64,000 nt of DNA from Caldifarciminota bacterium. Lineage in GTDB: Bacteria; Hydrothermota; Tepidihabitantia; SM23-42. Position numbers and translations under genes: made by a program. The stretch covers positions 278,936 to 342,935 of the forward strand of contig CP070705.1 of assembly GCA_020349965.1 (NCBI GenBank), given 5' to 3'. Position 1 is the stretch's first letter. Every line of letters starts with the position of its first letter. Of the stretch, positions 46,520-53,617 are shown piece by piece. The notes under the pieces are model-generated. The model did no database searches and had not been told where the DNA came from. It worked only from the letters and a program-made list of their open reading frames with translations.

Positions 46520-47107
46520 TCAAAGGTCGCTCCTTCCTTCGAGCGCCCTCGTAAGTGTTGTCGTATCTGCGAGGTCCAGATCACTGCCCATGGGCAGACC
46601 GCGTGCGATCCTAGTCACCCGTACGCCCAATGGTTTCACCAATTTGGCTATATACATAGCGGTCACATCACCCTCGGTCGTCGGGTTAGTAGCAATGATC
46701 ACCTCGGATATATTATTGGTCCTCAACCTGTTGACGAGCGTATCAATGCGCAAGTCTTCGGGTCCTACATTGTCGATCGGCGAAATCACACCGTGGACCA
46801 CATGATATACTCCTCGATACTCGCTCGTTTTCTCGATGACCATAACATCGGAAGGCTGTTCGACAACGCATATTTTATCCGTCTCGCGTGCGCCATCGGA
46901 ACAGATTTCGCACGGGTTCTTTTCGCTCAGATTATGGCAGATCGAGCACTCTCTTAACCTGGTTCGTGCTTTAACCATGGCTTCGGCCAACTCCTGAACT
47001 CTTGCTGCATCCATTTTCTGCAAATAGAACGCAATACGCTGAGCAGACTTGCGCCCGATACCAGGTAACCATTGTAGTTTTTCGATGAGATCCCTGAGCA
47101 AAGCCAT
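46520..47107 (-). CDS. recR: recombination mediator protein RecR
   Basis: 195 residues. An N-terminal helix-hairpin-helix (LPGIGRKSAQRIAFYL), a Cys4 zinc finger (CSICHNLSEKNPCEIC, ~57-72) and a Toprim domain (ICVVEQPSDVMVIEKT...GVYHVVHGVISPIDNVGP, ~80-120) identify RecR, which loads RecA with RecO. A TTGACT-16-TAGAAT promoter ends 5 nt before the ATG. Confidence 0.95.
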   Translation of the reverse strand: MALLRDLIEKLQWLPGIGRKSAQRIAFYLQKMDAARVQELAEAMVKARTRLRECSICHNLSEKNPCEICSDGARETDKICVVEQPSDVMVIEKTSEYRGVYHVVHGVISPIDNVGPEDLRIDTLVNRLRTNNISEVIIATNPTTEGDVTAMYIAKLVKPLGVRVTRIARGLPMGSDLDLADTTTLTRALEGRSDL

Positions 47108-47112
47108 GGCCT

Positions 47113-47140
47113 ATTCTAGCGAAATAACACGAATAGTCAA
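47113..47140 (-). promoter_or_regulatory. promoter of recR
   Basis: Minus-strand TTGACT (47140-47135), 16-nt spacer, TAGAAT (47118-47113), 5 nt to the ATG. Leaderless mRNA predicted. Confidence 0.7.
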
Positions 47141-47157
47141 CACCGACTAAGACGGTC

Positions 47158-47185
47158 TTGATTTTAGCGATGGATATGCTATAAT
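47158..47185 (+). promoter_or_regulatory. promoter of the metallo-hydrolase/fumarase operon
   Basis: TTGATT (47158-47163), 16-nt spacer, TATAAT (47180-47185). The gene start at 47249 gives a ~57-nt leader with GAAAGGAG. Confidence 0.68.
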
Positions 47186-47248
47186 AATATGATTCACTCG
47201 TTCATGAAACGATGGAGACACTCAGTTGTCCAACGAAAGGAGTCAATT

Positions 47249-47896
47249 ATGAAGATAAAATTCCTTGGCCATGCAGCATTCCTTATCACATCGAAAGATG
47301 GTGTCAGAATCATTACCGACCCATATAAACCGGGGTGCTTCGACGGAGGCATTAAGTATGAACCGATTACGGAAGAAGCCAATATCGTATCGATATCCCA
47401 TGAACACGACGATCATAATGAGACAGCAATAGCGGGCCATCCTTCTTTCGTAAGGGAAGCCGTAGAAAAGGACATCGAAGGCATCAAGATGAAGGGCATC
47501 CGGGTTCATCATGACGAAAGTGGGGGCAAAGAGAGGGGCATGAACACGATCTATAACATGCTCATCGACGATCTGAATGTAGTCCATCTCGGCGATCTCG
47601 GCCACGCTCTGTCTAAAGAGGATGCCGCAAAAATAGGGAAAGTCGATATTCTATTGATCCCCGTAGGCGGGCATTTTACAATCGATGCAAAAAGCGCAGA
47701 CGCTGTCATCAAGCTTCTAAAACCCAGGGTGGCGATACCCATGCATTTCAAAACCGACAAATGCGGTTTTCCGATCGCCCCCGTGGAAGATTTCACAAAG
47801 GGCAAAGACGTCAGGAAAATAGACGGGGAATTGGAACTGAGCAAGGAAACGCTTCCCCCGGAAACGACGATCTACGTGCTCCCGCCGAGCAAGTGA
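47249..47896 (+). CDS. metallo-beta-lactamase-fold hydrolase (UPF0173/YtkL-like)
   Basis: 215 residues from the ATG at 47249, which has GAAAGGAG 8 nt upstream. The MBL-fold metal ligands are present in SHEHDDHNE (~50-58) and the GDLGH motif (~115), and a late MHFKTDKCGFP holds the last His. This short single-domain type resembles UPF0173/UlaG-like hydrolases; the substrate is unknown. It shares an operon with the two fumarase genes. Confidence 0.82.
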   Translation: MKIKFLGHAAFLITSKDGVRIITDPYKPGCFDGGIKYEPITEEANIVSISHEHDDHNETAIAGHPSFVREAVEKDIEGIKMKGIRVHHDESGGKERGMNTIYNMLIDDLNVVHLGDLGHALSKEDAAKIGKVDILLIPVGGHFTIDAKSADAVIKLLKPRVAIPMHFKTDKCGFPIAPVEDFTKGKDVRKIDGELELSKETLPPETTIYVLPPSK

Positions 47897-47950
47897 CCTG
47901 CCACGGTTCGCCGAAAGATCAAGAGGTCAATCAGGCCAAAAGGAGATCAA

Positions 47951-48790
47951 ATGAGGGAAGTGTCATCTCAGGTTATCGTTGATACAGTTGCACGCCTCTG
48001 CATGGAGGCGAATTACTATTTGGGTGACGATGTAATCAAGGCGTTCGAGCAAGGATTGCAGAAAGAAGAATCACCGACTGGCAAAGACATCCTGAATCAG
48101 CTGCTGAAAAATGCACAAATCGCCAAGAATGAGAATATCCCCATATGTCAGGATTGTGGGTTCGCCGTCGTATTTCTCGACCTCGGTACCGACGCCTGTG
48201 TAAAGGGGAATATTATTGAAGCCGTCAATGAAGGTGTTCGCAAGGGCTACACCGAGGGATACTTGAGAAAGTCCATCGTATCAGATCCAATCAGAGGGAA
48301 GAATACCGGAGACAATACACCTGCGATAATTCACACGACCTTTATCCCCGGTGATAAGATAAAGATAACGGTCGCTCCAAAGGGAGGCGGCAGCGAGAAT
48401 ATGAGCGAGGTCAGAATGGGAAAACCAGCCGATGGCATAGAGGGAGTAAAAACATTCGTCATCGACCGGGTATTACGCTCAAGCGCAAATCCATGTCCGC
48501 CCATTGTTGTCGGTGTCGGCATCGGTGGTACATTTGAATACGTGGCATTTCTTGCCAAGAAAGCTTTGCTGCGAAACGTCGGGGAAAGACACCCTGACCC
48601 CTTCTATGCGGACGTAGAGAAAGAGCTTTTGCAGAGTATAAACAATCTCGGCATAGGACCCATGGGATTAGGCGGCAGAATCACGGCCCTCGATGTATTC
48701 ATCGAAACTCACCCCAGACATATCGCCTCGTTCCCGGTGGCAGTTAATATCAACTGCCACGTTGCCAGGCACAAAAGTGCGGTAATATAA
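47951..48790 (+). CDS. class I fumarate hydratase, alpha subunit
   Basis: 279 residues of the fumarase N-terminal ([4Fe-4S] hydro-lyase) family. Cluster ligands are likely in ICQDCGFAVVF (~63) and in the SSANPCPPIVVGVGIGGT stretch (~180-196). Together with the next gene it interconverts fumarate and malate and is oxygen-sensitive. Tartrate dehydratase is a close relative and cannot be excluded. AAAGGAG precedes the ATG. Confidence 0.88.
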   Translation: MREVSSQVIVDTVARLCMEANYYLGDDVIKAFEQGLQKEESPTGKDILNQLLKNAQIAKNENIPICQDCGFAVVFLDLGTDACVKGNIIEAVNEGVRKGYTEGYLRKSIVSDPIRGKNTGDNTPAIIHTTFIPGDKIKITVAPKGGGSENMSEVRMGKPADGIEGVKTFVIDRVLRSSANPCPPIVVGVGIGGTFEYVAFLAKKALLRNVGERHPDPFYADVEKELLQSINNLGIGPMGLGGRITALDVFIETHPRHIASFPVAVNINCHVARHKSAVI

Positions 48791-48799
48791 GGAGGCACA

Positions 48800-49354
48800 A
48801 TGACTGACGCAATCAGGATCAAAGCTCCCTTGACCGACGATGATGTATTGAAATTGAAAATAGGTGACAGTGTGCTTATCACGGGAAAGATATATACTGC
48901 ACGAGATGCGGCACACAAACGACTGTTCGAACTTGCACAAAAGGGCGAAAAACTACCGATCGAATTGAAAGGAAATGTAATCTACTACGCAGGCCCGGCG
49001 CCGACAAAACCTGGCTACATTATCGGACCAGCTGGTCCGACAACGTCTGGTCGTTGTGATCCTTATACACCGACTCTCCTTGCCCATGGTCTGAAGGGTA
49101 TGATCGGTAAAGGCGTTCGGTCCAAAGAGGTACGCGATGCGATGCAAAAATACAAGGCGGTGTATTTCACTGCAACCGGAGGTGCTGCCGCCCTGATTTC
49201 AAAGAACATCAAAGCGGTCAAGATCGTCGCCTACGAAGATCTTGGACCGGAGGCTATCCGCGAGCTCGAGGTTGATAATTTCCCGGTAATCGTTGCCAAC
49301 GATGCTTTTGGCGGTGATCTCTACCAGGAGGGAATTAAGAAATACAAACGGTAG
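48800..49354 (+). CDS. class I fumarate hydratase, beta subunit
   Basis: 184 residues of the fumarase C-terminal family. YYAGPAPTKPGYIIGPAGPT followed by TSGRCDPYTP (~residues 64-90) and YFTATGGAAALISKNIK are typical. It lies 9 nt after the alpha subunit with a GGAGG site. Two-gene fumarases of this kind are common in anaerobes and thermophiles. Confidence 0.9.
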   Translation: MTDAIRIKAPLTDDDVLKLKIGDSVLITGKIYTARDAAHKRLFELAQKGEKLPIELKGNVIYYAGPAPTKPGYIIGPAGPTTSGRCDPYTPTLLAHGLKGMIGKGVRSKEVRDAMQKYKAVYFTATGGAAALISKNIKAVKIVAYEDLGPEAIRELEVDNFPVIVANDAFGGDLYQEGIKKYKR

Positions 49355-49356
49355 AA

Positions 49357-49452
49357 CTACTTTTTTTCCTTAATCTTAAAAAGACAAAGTATTATGCCGC
49401 CAAAAAGGACCAGGGCGGTCACCCCGAACATAATCCATGCGGAAATGGGCAT
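49357..49452 (-). CDS. MetS-like small subunit of the NSS transporter
   Basis: A 31-residue frame: MPISAWIMFGVTALVLFGG, then a short basic tail ending IKEKK. It is one membrane helix with a GG pair, the size and pattern of MetS, the small subunit of the methionine/alanine NSS transporter MetPS. Its ATG overlaps the TAA of the transporter gene, and AAAGGGAG lies 6 nt before it, so the two are coupled. Confidence 0.8.
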   Translation of the reverse strand: MPISAWIMFGVTALVLFGGIILCLFKIKEKK

Positions 49453-50912
49453 TACGCTCTCCCTTTCTTCTTGAATAACAGAATCGCAACGATCACAAAG
49501 GCGATGATAACCAACCAGCCACCCAGAAACTCAGCGACTCGAGAATATCCGCCATAGGCAGCCTTCACTCGGTCAATGACGTTCGTAATGAACAATGCGC
49601 CGACCACTATCGGCGTAAAATATTTGATAGAAAAATCCCACCATTTACCTATTTTGAAATCTGATTTACTATTTGCGTACTCGCGTATTTCTTCGTGTTT
49701 GTAGAACCAACCTACGGCAATACACATCAAGATACCAACAACGAGCAGACCGAAGTTATTCATAAAATGGTCGACGATATCAAGCCAGTAGAGACCACTT
49801 CGCGTAGTATAAATCAGACCGATCAGCCCTGCAATAAGGGCAAAACCGATATTCACGTGGACGCGTTTCAACTTGAATTTCTCGATCAGGGACGCAGCAC
49901 CCGCCTCCACCAGAGAGAACGCAGAATCTATGCCCAGGGTCAAGAGCATCAAGAAGAAGAGTGTGCCGAATATGATAGACCCAAAAGGAAGTAACCGGAT
50001 GATCGTCGGGTAGGTGACAAACGCCAGTTGCGGACCCGATTGTACTACCTCGCTCACAGGCAACCCGGTTTGATTTGCATAGTAGCCTAAAGTTGAAAAT
50101 ACCGCGAAGCCACCGATGAATGCCGTTGCGGCATCTGCGAGGCTCACCAAGAAGGCGTTGTTCACAACATCGGAATCCCGCGGCAGAAAACTCGCATAGG
50201 TTATCTGCACACCAAAACCTATGGTCAAAGAAAAGAAGACCTGTGAATATGCATGTAGCCAAACGCGGTAATTCAGCAGTGCGCTGAAGTTGGGCGTCAG
50301 GTAATACTTCAGGCCTTCGAGCGCACCGGGCAGTGTCAGCCCCCGGGCGACGAATACGAGCAAGATCAGCCAGGGTATGATTACTGTGAAGTATACAACT
50401 TTGCCGACTGTCTTTGCTCCTTTCCAGATGGATGCAACGATGGCTATCCACGTAAGTATCAGACCCAGTGCGATCATCCACTGCACAGAACCCAACTGCA
50501 TCGGTGATTCCGATAATTTCAGGAATTGTTCAAAGAAAAAAGCCTGCGTGTTATCGCCCCATGCAATATTGAACGAGTACCCGAGATAGTTGAAGGCCCA
50601 ACCCATTATCACCGCATAGTAGGTTGCTATTCCAAAACCAATGAGGAGCGCAAACCACCCCAGTATTTCAAAACCTTTCTTCAGATTTCCTAACGCAAGA
50701 GGAGCAGGTTTGGAGAATTTGTGTCCAACCGAGTATTCCAGCACCATCAGTGGTATGCCTGCGGTAAGGAGTGCAACGAGAAAAGGAATGAGAAATGCAC
50801 CTCCGCCGCACTCGTAGCACACGTAGGGGAAACGCCATATATTCCCCAACCCTATTGCTGAGCCTATAGAGGCCAGCACAAATGACGTCCTACTTTGCCA
50901 CAGTTCTTTCAT
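49452..50912 (-). CDS. sodium-dependent amino-acid transporter, NSS family (MetP-like)
   Basis: 486 residues with about 11-12 helices. The helix 1 signature SIGSAIGLGNIWRFPYVCYECGG (split around residues 15-37) and the Na-site stretch in helix 6 (FFSLTIGFGVQITYASF) are typical of neurotransmitter:sodium symporters. It probably imports a small neutral amino acid with Na+; methionine or alanine is suggested by the MetS-like partner. It is leaderless by prediction (promoter 5 nt before the ATG). Confidence 0.9.
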   Translation of the reverse strand: MKELWQSRTSFVLASIGSAIGLGNIWRFPYVCYECGGGAFLIPFLVALLTAGIPLMVLEYSVGHKFSKPAPLALGNLKKGFEILGWFALLIGFGIATYYAVIMGWAFNYLGYSFNIAWGDNTQAFFFEQFLKLSESPMQLGSVQWMIALGLILTWIAIVASIWKGAKTVGKVVYFTVIIPWLILLVFVARGLTLPGALEGLKYYLTPNFSALLNYRVWLHAYSQVFFSLTIGFGVQITYASFLPRDSDVVNNAFLVSLADAATAFIGGFAVFSTLGYYANQTGLPVSEVVQSGPQLAFVTYPTIIRLLPFGSIIFGTLFFLMLLTLGIDSAFSLVEAGAASLIEKFKLKRVHVNIGFALIAGLIGLIYTTRSGLYWLDIVDHFMNNFGLLVVGILMCIAVGWFYKHEEIREYANSKSDFKIGKWWDFSIKYFTPIVVGALFITNVIDRVKAAYGGYSRVAEFLGGWLVIIAFVIVAILLFKKKGRA

Positions 50913-50917
50913 TCAAA

Positions 50918-50945
50918 ATTATAGCAATAACGAATATTGTGTCAA
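50918..50945 (-). promoter_or_regulatory. promoter of the NSS transporter
   Basis: Minus-strand TTGACA (50945-50940), 16-nt spacer, TATAAT (50923-50918), 5 nt to the ATG at 50912. Consensus boxes and no space for a ribosome site. Confidence 0.82.
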
Positions 50946-50960
50946 TCGTCAATAATACTA

Positions 50961-50989
50961 TTGACTCACAAAGCTTCTCGGTATAGACT
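50961..50989 (+). promoter_or_regulatory. promoter of mgtE
   Basis: TTGACT (50961-50966), 17-nt spacer, TAGACT (50984-50989), or TATAGA two bases earlier; 5-7 nt to the ATG at 50995. No Mg2+ riboswitch is possible in so short a leader. Confidence 0.6.
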
Positions 50990-50994
50990 CATCC

Positions 50995-52338
50995 ATGCGC
51001 GTCATGCTCCCCGAGATAAAGGAATTGCTCTCAACCAGACAGAAGCGAATGGTCAGAAAGGTCGTATCCTATTTCGAGCCGGCGGACATTGCAGAAGCAT
51101 GGTCTGAATTCTCTCACGACGAAAGGCTAAAATTGTTTAACATCCTGGATGCGAAGTTCGCTGCCGATATCTTCGAGTTCCTTCGAGAAGACCAGATGAT
51201 AGAACTACTTACCGACCTACCGACCGCGAAGATGATAAGCGTCCTCAACGAAATGTCACCGGACGATCGCACCGACTTATTCGCGGCCCTTCCGACCGAA
51301 GAAGTCGAGAAGATAATACCGCTGCTGGATGCCGACGAGCAGAAAAGAGCCCGTGAGCTCCTCGCCTACAAGGGAAATACTGCCGGCGGTTTGATGACCA
51401 TTGATTATATCACCATTCCGGAGAATGCAAACATCGCCGATGCCTTCAGGGAATTGAGGACACGCGGCAGGGATATAGATTTCGTACAGAACATCTACGT
51501 CGTCGATAAAGTGAACCGGCTTCAGGGCATCATCCCACTGAAGGATCTTCTGACTGCTACGCCGCGAAAGAAAGTCCAGCGTGTTATGGACTCCCATTTT
51601 CCTAATGTGGGACTTGAGATGGACCAGGAAGATGTCGCCCGTATCTTTGAGAAATACGATGTCGCATCACTCCCTGTCTTGGATAAAATCGGACGTATGA
51701 AGGGCGTCATTACGGTTGATGACGTGATCGATGTAATCAAAGAGGAAGCGAGCGAGGATATATACAGGTTCGGAGCATCAGAAGTGACCGAGCAATATCT
51801 CTCAGCGAACCCGATCAGTATCGCGCAGAAACGTGTGATATGGCTCATCGTCCTTGCTTTTGCCGGATTCATCTCCGGCACTGTGCTCGAGCATTATTCA
51901 TATCTCCTTGCCAATATCGTGACACTCAGTTTCTTCATTCCGATACTGATGAATACTAGCGGCAGCGCGGGAACGCAGGCAGCCACGGTTGTGGTAAGGG
52001 GATTGGCTACGGGCGAGATAAAATTACGTGACATCTGGCGCGTGGTGCGCAAGGAATTCTTCATCGGAATACTGATGGGCATAGTAGCCGGGGCTATAAC
52101 GGCGATGCGGGCAGTGATCATGCAAGGTGATGCCGCACTCGGTCTGACCGTGGCCATAGCCATGATCGTAGCGATCGTTATCGCTACATCAATCGGCGGT
52201 ATGCTACCGATCGTTTTCAAGAAACTCGGCGTTGACCCGGCACTCATGTCCGGTCCATTGATCGCCACGATACTCGATACGACGACCCTCCTCATCTATT
52301 TCAATGTTACAATATTACTGCTGTACAGGTTCGGGTGA
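50995..52338 (+). CDS. mgtE: magnesium transporter MgtE
   Basis: 447 residues, full length. Domains: N-terminal superhelical domain (~15-130, EMSPDDRTDLFAALP), a CBS pair (~135-260) that senses Mg2+, and five membrane helices (~285-447) with the PILMNTSGSAGTQAATVVVRGLATGEI stretch (two parts) and the pore-side GGMLPIVFKKLGVDPA segment. The gene overlaps cutA by 4 nt. Confidence 0.94.
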   Translation: MRVMLPEIKELLSTRQKRMVRKVVSYFEPADIAEAWSEFSHDERLKLFNILDAKFAADIFEFLREDQMIELLTDLPTAKMISVLNEMSPDDRTDLFAALPTEEVEKIIPLLDADEQKRARELLAYKGNTAGGLMTIDYITIPENANIADAFRELRTRGRDIDFVQNIYVVDKVNRLQGIIPLKDLLTATPRKKVQRVMDSHFPNVGLEMDQEDVARIFEKYDVASLPVLDKIGRMKGVITVDDVIDVIKEEASEDIYRFGASEVTEQYLSANPISIAQKRVIWLIVLAFAGFISGTVLEHYSYLLANIVTLSFFIPILMNTSGSAGTQAATVVVRGLATGEIKLRDIWRVVRKEFFIGILMGIVAGAITAMRAVIMQGDAALGLTVAIAMIVAIVIATSIGGMLPIVFKKLGVDPALMSGPLIATILDTTTLLIYFNVTILLLYRFG

Positions 52339-52652
52339 AAAACGAATTCCTGGTCATATACACGACGTTCCCGACGATGCGTATTGCAAAAGAGATCGTC
52401 GATGGCCTCGTGAGGACAAAACGTGCGGCCTGCGGCAACATATTCAAGCTTTCTTCGATCTACCGGTGGAAAGGCAAGATCGAGAAATGTACGGAGTATG
52501 GGGCGTTCATAAAGACAAGAAAATCAAAATATCGTTCCGTGCAGAGATACATAGAGGAAAATCATCCCTATGATGTCCCCGAGATCATTGCCCTCAACAT
52601 TGATAGAGGGCAGCGTGATTATCTGAATTGGCTCAAACGAGCAACGGAGTGA
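52335..52652 (+). CDS. cutA: divalent-cation tolerance protein CutA
   Basis: 105 residues from a GTG overlapping the mgtE stop. VIYTTFPTMRIAKEIVDGLV, KRAACGNIF, YRWKGKIE and YIEENHPYDVPEIIALNI are the CutA1 pattern of a small trimeric protein linked to metal tolerance. Coupling to mgtE fits a metal theme. Confidence 0.93.
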   Translation: MKNEFLVIYTTFPTMRIAKEIVDGLVRTKRAACGNIFKLSSIYRWKGKIEKCTEYGAFIKTRKSKYRSVQRYIEENHPYDVPEIIALNIDRGQRDYLNWLKRATE

Positions 52653-52666
52653 ATAGCCGACAAACC

Positions 52667-53479
52667 CTAAAAGTAAGGAAATCCGACGACATTCTGGTAC
52701 GCGTATAGAATAGCGATCGTACCGTTGATTGTATCGATCGCTTCGATACGCATCTTCACATAGTTGTCGTCCTGGGTCTTGCCGATCACCAGTTCACCGA
52801 CGGCAACCTCTGAATCTTCCGTATTCGGCTCAAGGGTTACCACCGCGATCGAATCGAAATCACCGGATCCCATGTTGACGAACATCGTCTCACGTGGAAG
52901 GAGCAACCCCGGATATTCTGCAGGAGACACGACCCAGACCGTATCTCCCGAAGCTCTTATCCACATGTCTGCAGCGCTGTCGCCCATCAGCGAATCGGCA
53001 ACGATCAGCGCGTCGTAAAACCTGATGGCACAGCTGTCCGTCGGGCTTCCGGGGTCGAACGAGACGTACAGGGTGACCTCGAACTCAGGGCGGGGCGAAG
53101 CCGTCATGAATGGCGTTTCATCATTGTAACCGCCAACCTTATCCTCTATATTGACCGCCCGCACTTGGAAATAGTATATGCTATCCTGCGACAGACCATA
53201 CACATGAAACATCGTATCCGTGACTACCTGACCGTTGAATTTGTTAAGATCTTCGCCATCGAGATTCACAAGAGCACTGGAATCGGTATATACATAAACA
53301 TTATACCCAGCAAACTCGCTGCTGCCCTCGATCTCATCATTCCTTTCCCAGAATACGGTAACACCGCTGATGTCCATGATAACGGAGTTCATCTTCGGCG
53401 CCCGGATGATAACCGCGCCGTTGCAGCCTATGAGTACGATTGCACATGCTGCTAAGAAATACAAGAATGATCTCTTCAA
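52667..53479 (-). CDS. lipoprotein with a fibronectin III-like domain
   Basis: 270 residues. The start KRSFLYFLAACAIVLIGC carries a lipobox with Cys19, so it should be lipid-anchored. Residues ~38-130 (ISGVTVFWERNDEIEGSSEFAGYNVYVYTD, YYFQVRAVNIEDKVG, in parts) look like an Fn3 domain; the C-terminal half is beta-rich without a name. The TTG start is fixed by AGGAGG 5 nt upstream. Function unknown. Confidence 0.75.
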   Translation of the reverse strand: MKRSFLYFLAACAIVLIGCNGAVIIRAPKMNSVIMDISGVTVFWERNDEIEGSSEFAGYNVYVYTDSSALVNLDGEDLNKFNGQVVTDTMFHVYGLSQDSIYYFQVRAVNIEDKVGGYNDETPFMTASPRPEFEVTLYVSFDPGSPTDSCAIRFYDALIVADSLMGDSAADMWIRASGDTVWVVSPAEYPGLLLPRETMFVNMGSGDFDSIAVVTLEPNTEDSEVAVGELVIGKTQDDNYVKMRIEAIDTINGTIAILYAYQNVVGFPYF

Positions 53480-53589
53480 ACATTCCTCCTTATTGGTATT
53501 TTGTCCGTCCCGTTCCGCTGCTGAGATTCACAGTACAAATCAATAGTGCAGACGCTGCACCACTTTGTCTCATGCAAACCATCGTCCTC

Positions 53590-53617
53590 ATTATAGATGC
53601 ACGGACAGACTTGTCAA
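53590..53617 (-). promoter_or_regulatory. promoter of the lipoprotein gene
   Basis: Minus-strand TTGACA (53617-53612), 16-nt spacer, TATAAT (53595-53590); it overlaps the last codons of the helicase gene. Predicted leader ~104 nt ending in AGGAGG. Confidence 0.75.

Noticed and set aside
47189-47248. Longer metallo-hydrolase starting at ATG 47189
   Set aside because: This ATG is only 3 nt after the -10 box, probably before the transcript start; ATG 47249 has a good ribosome site and the family's MKIKFLGHA start.
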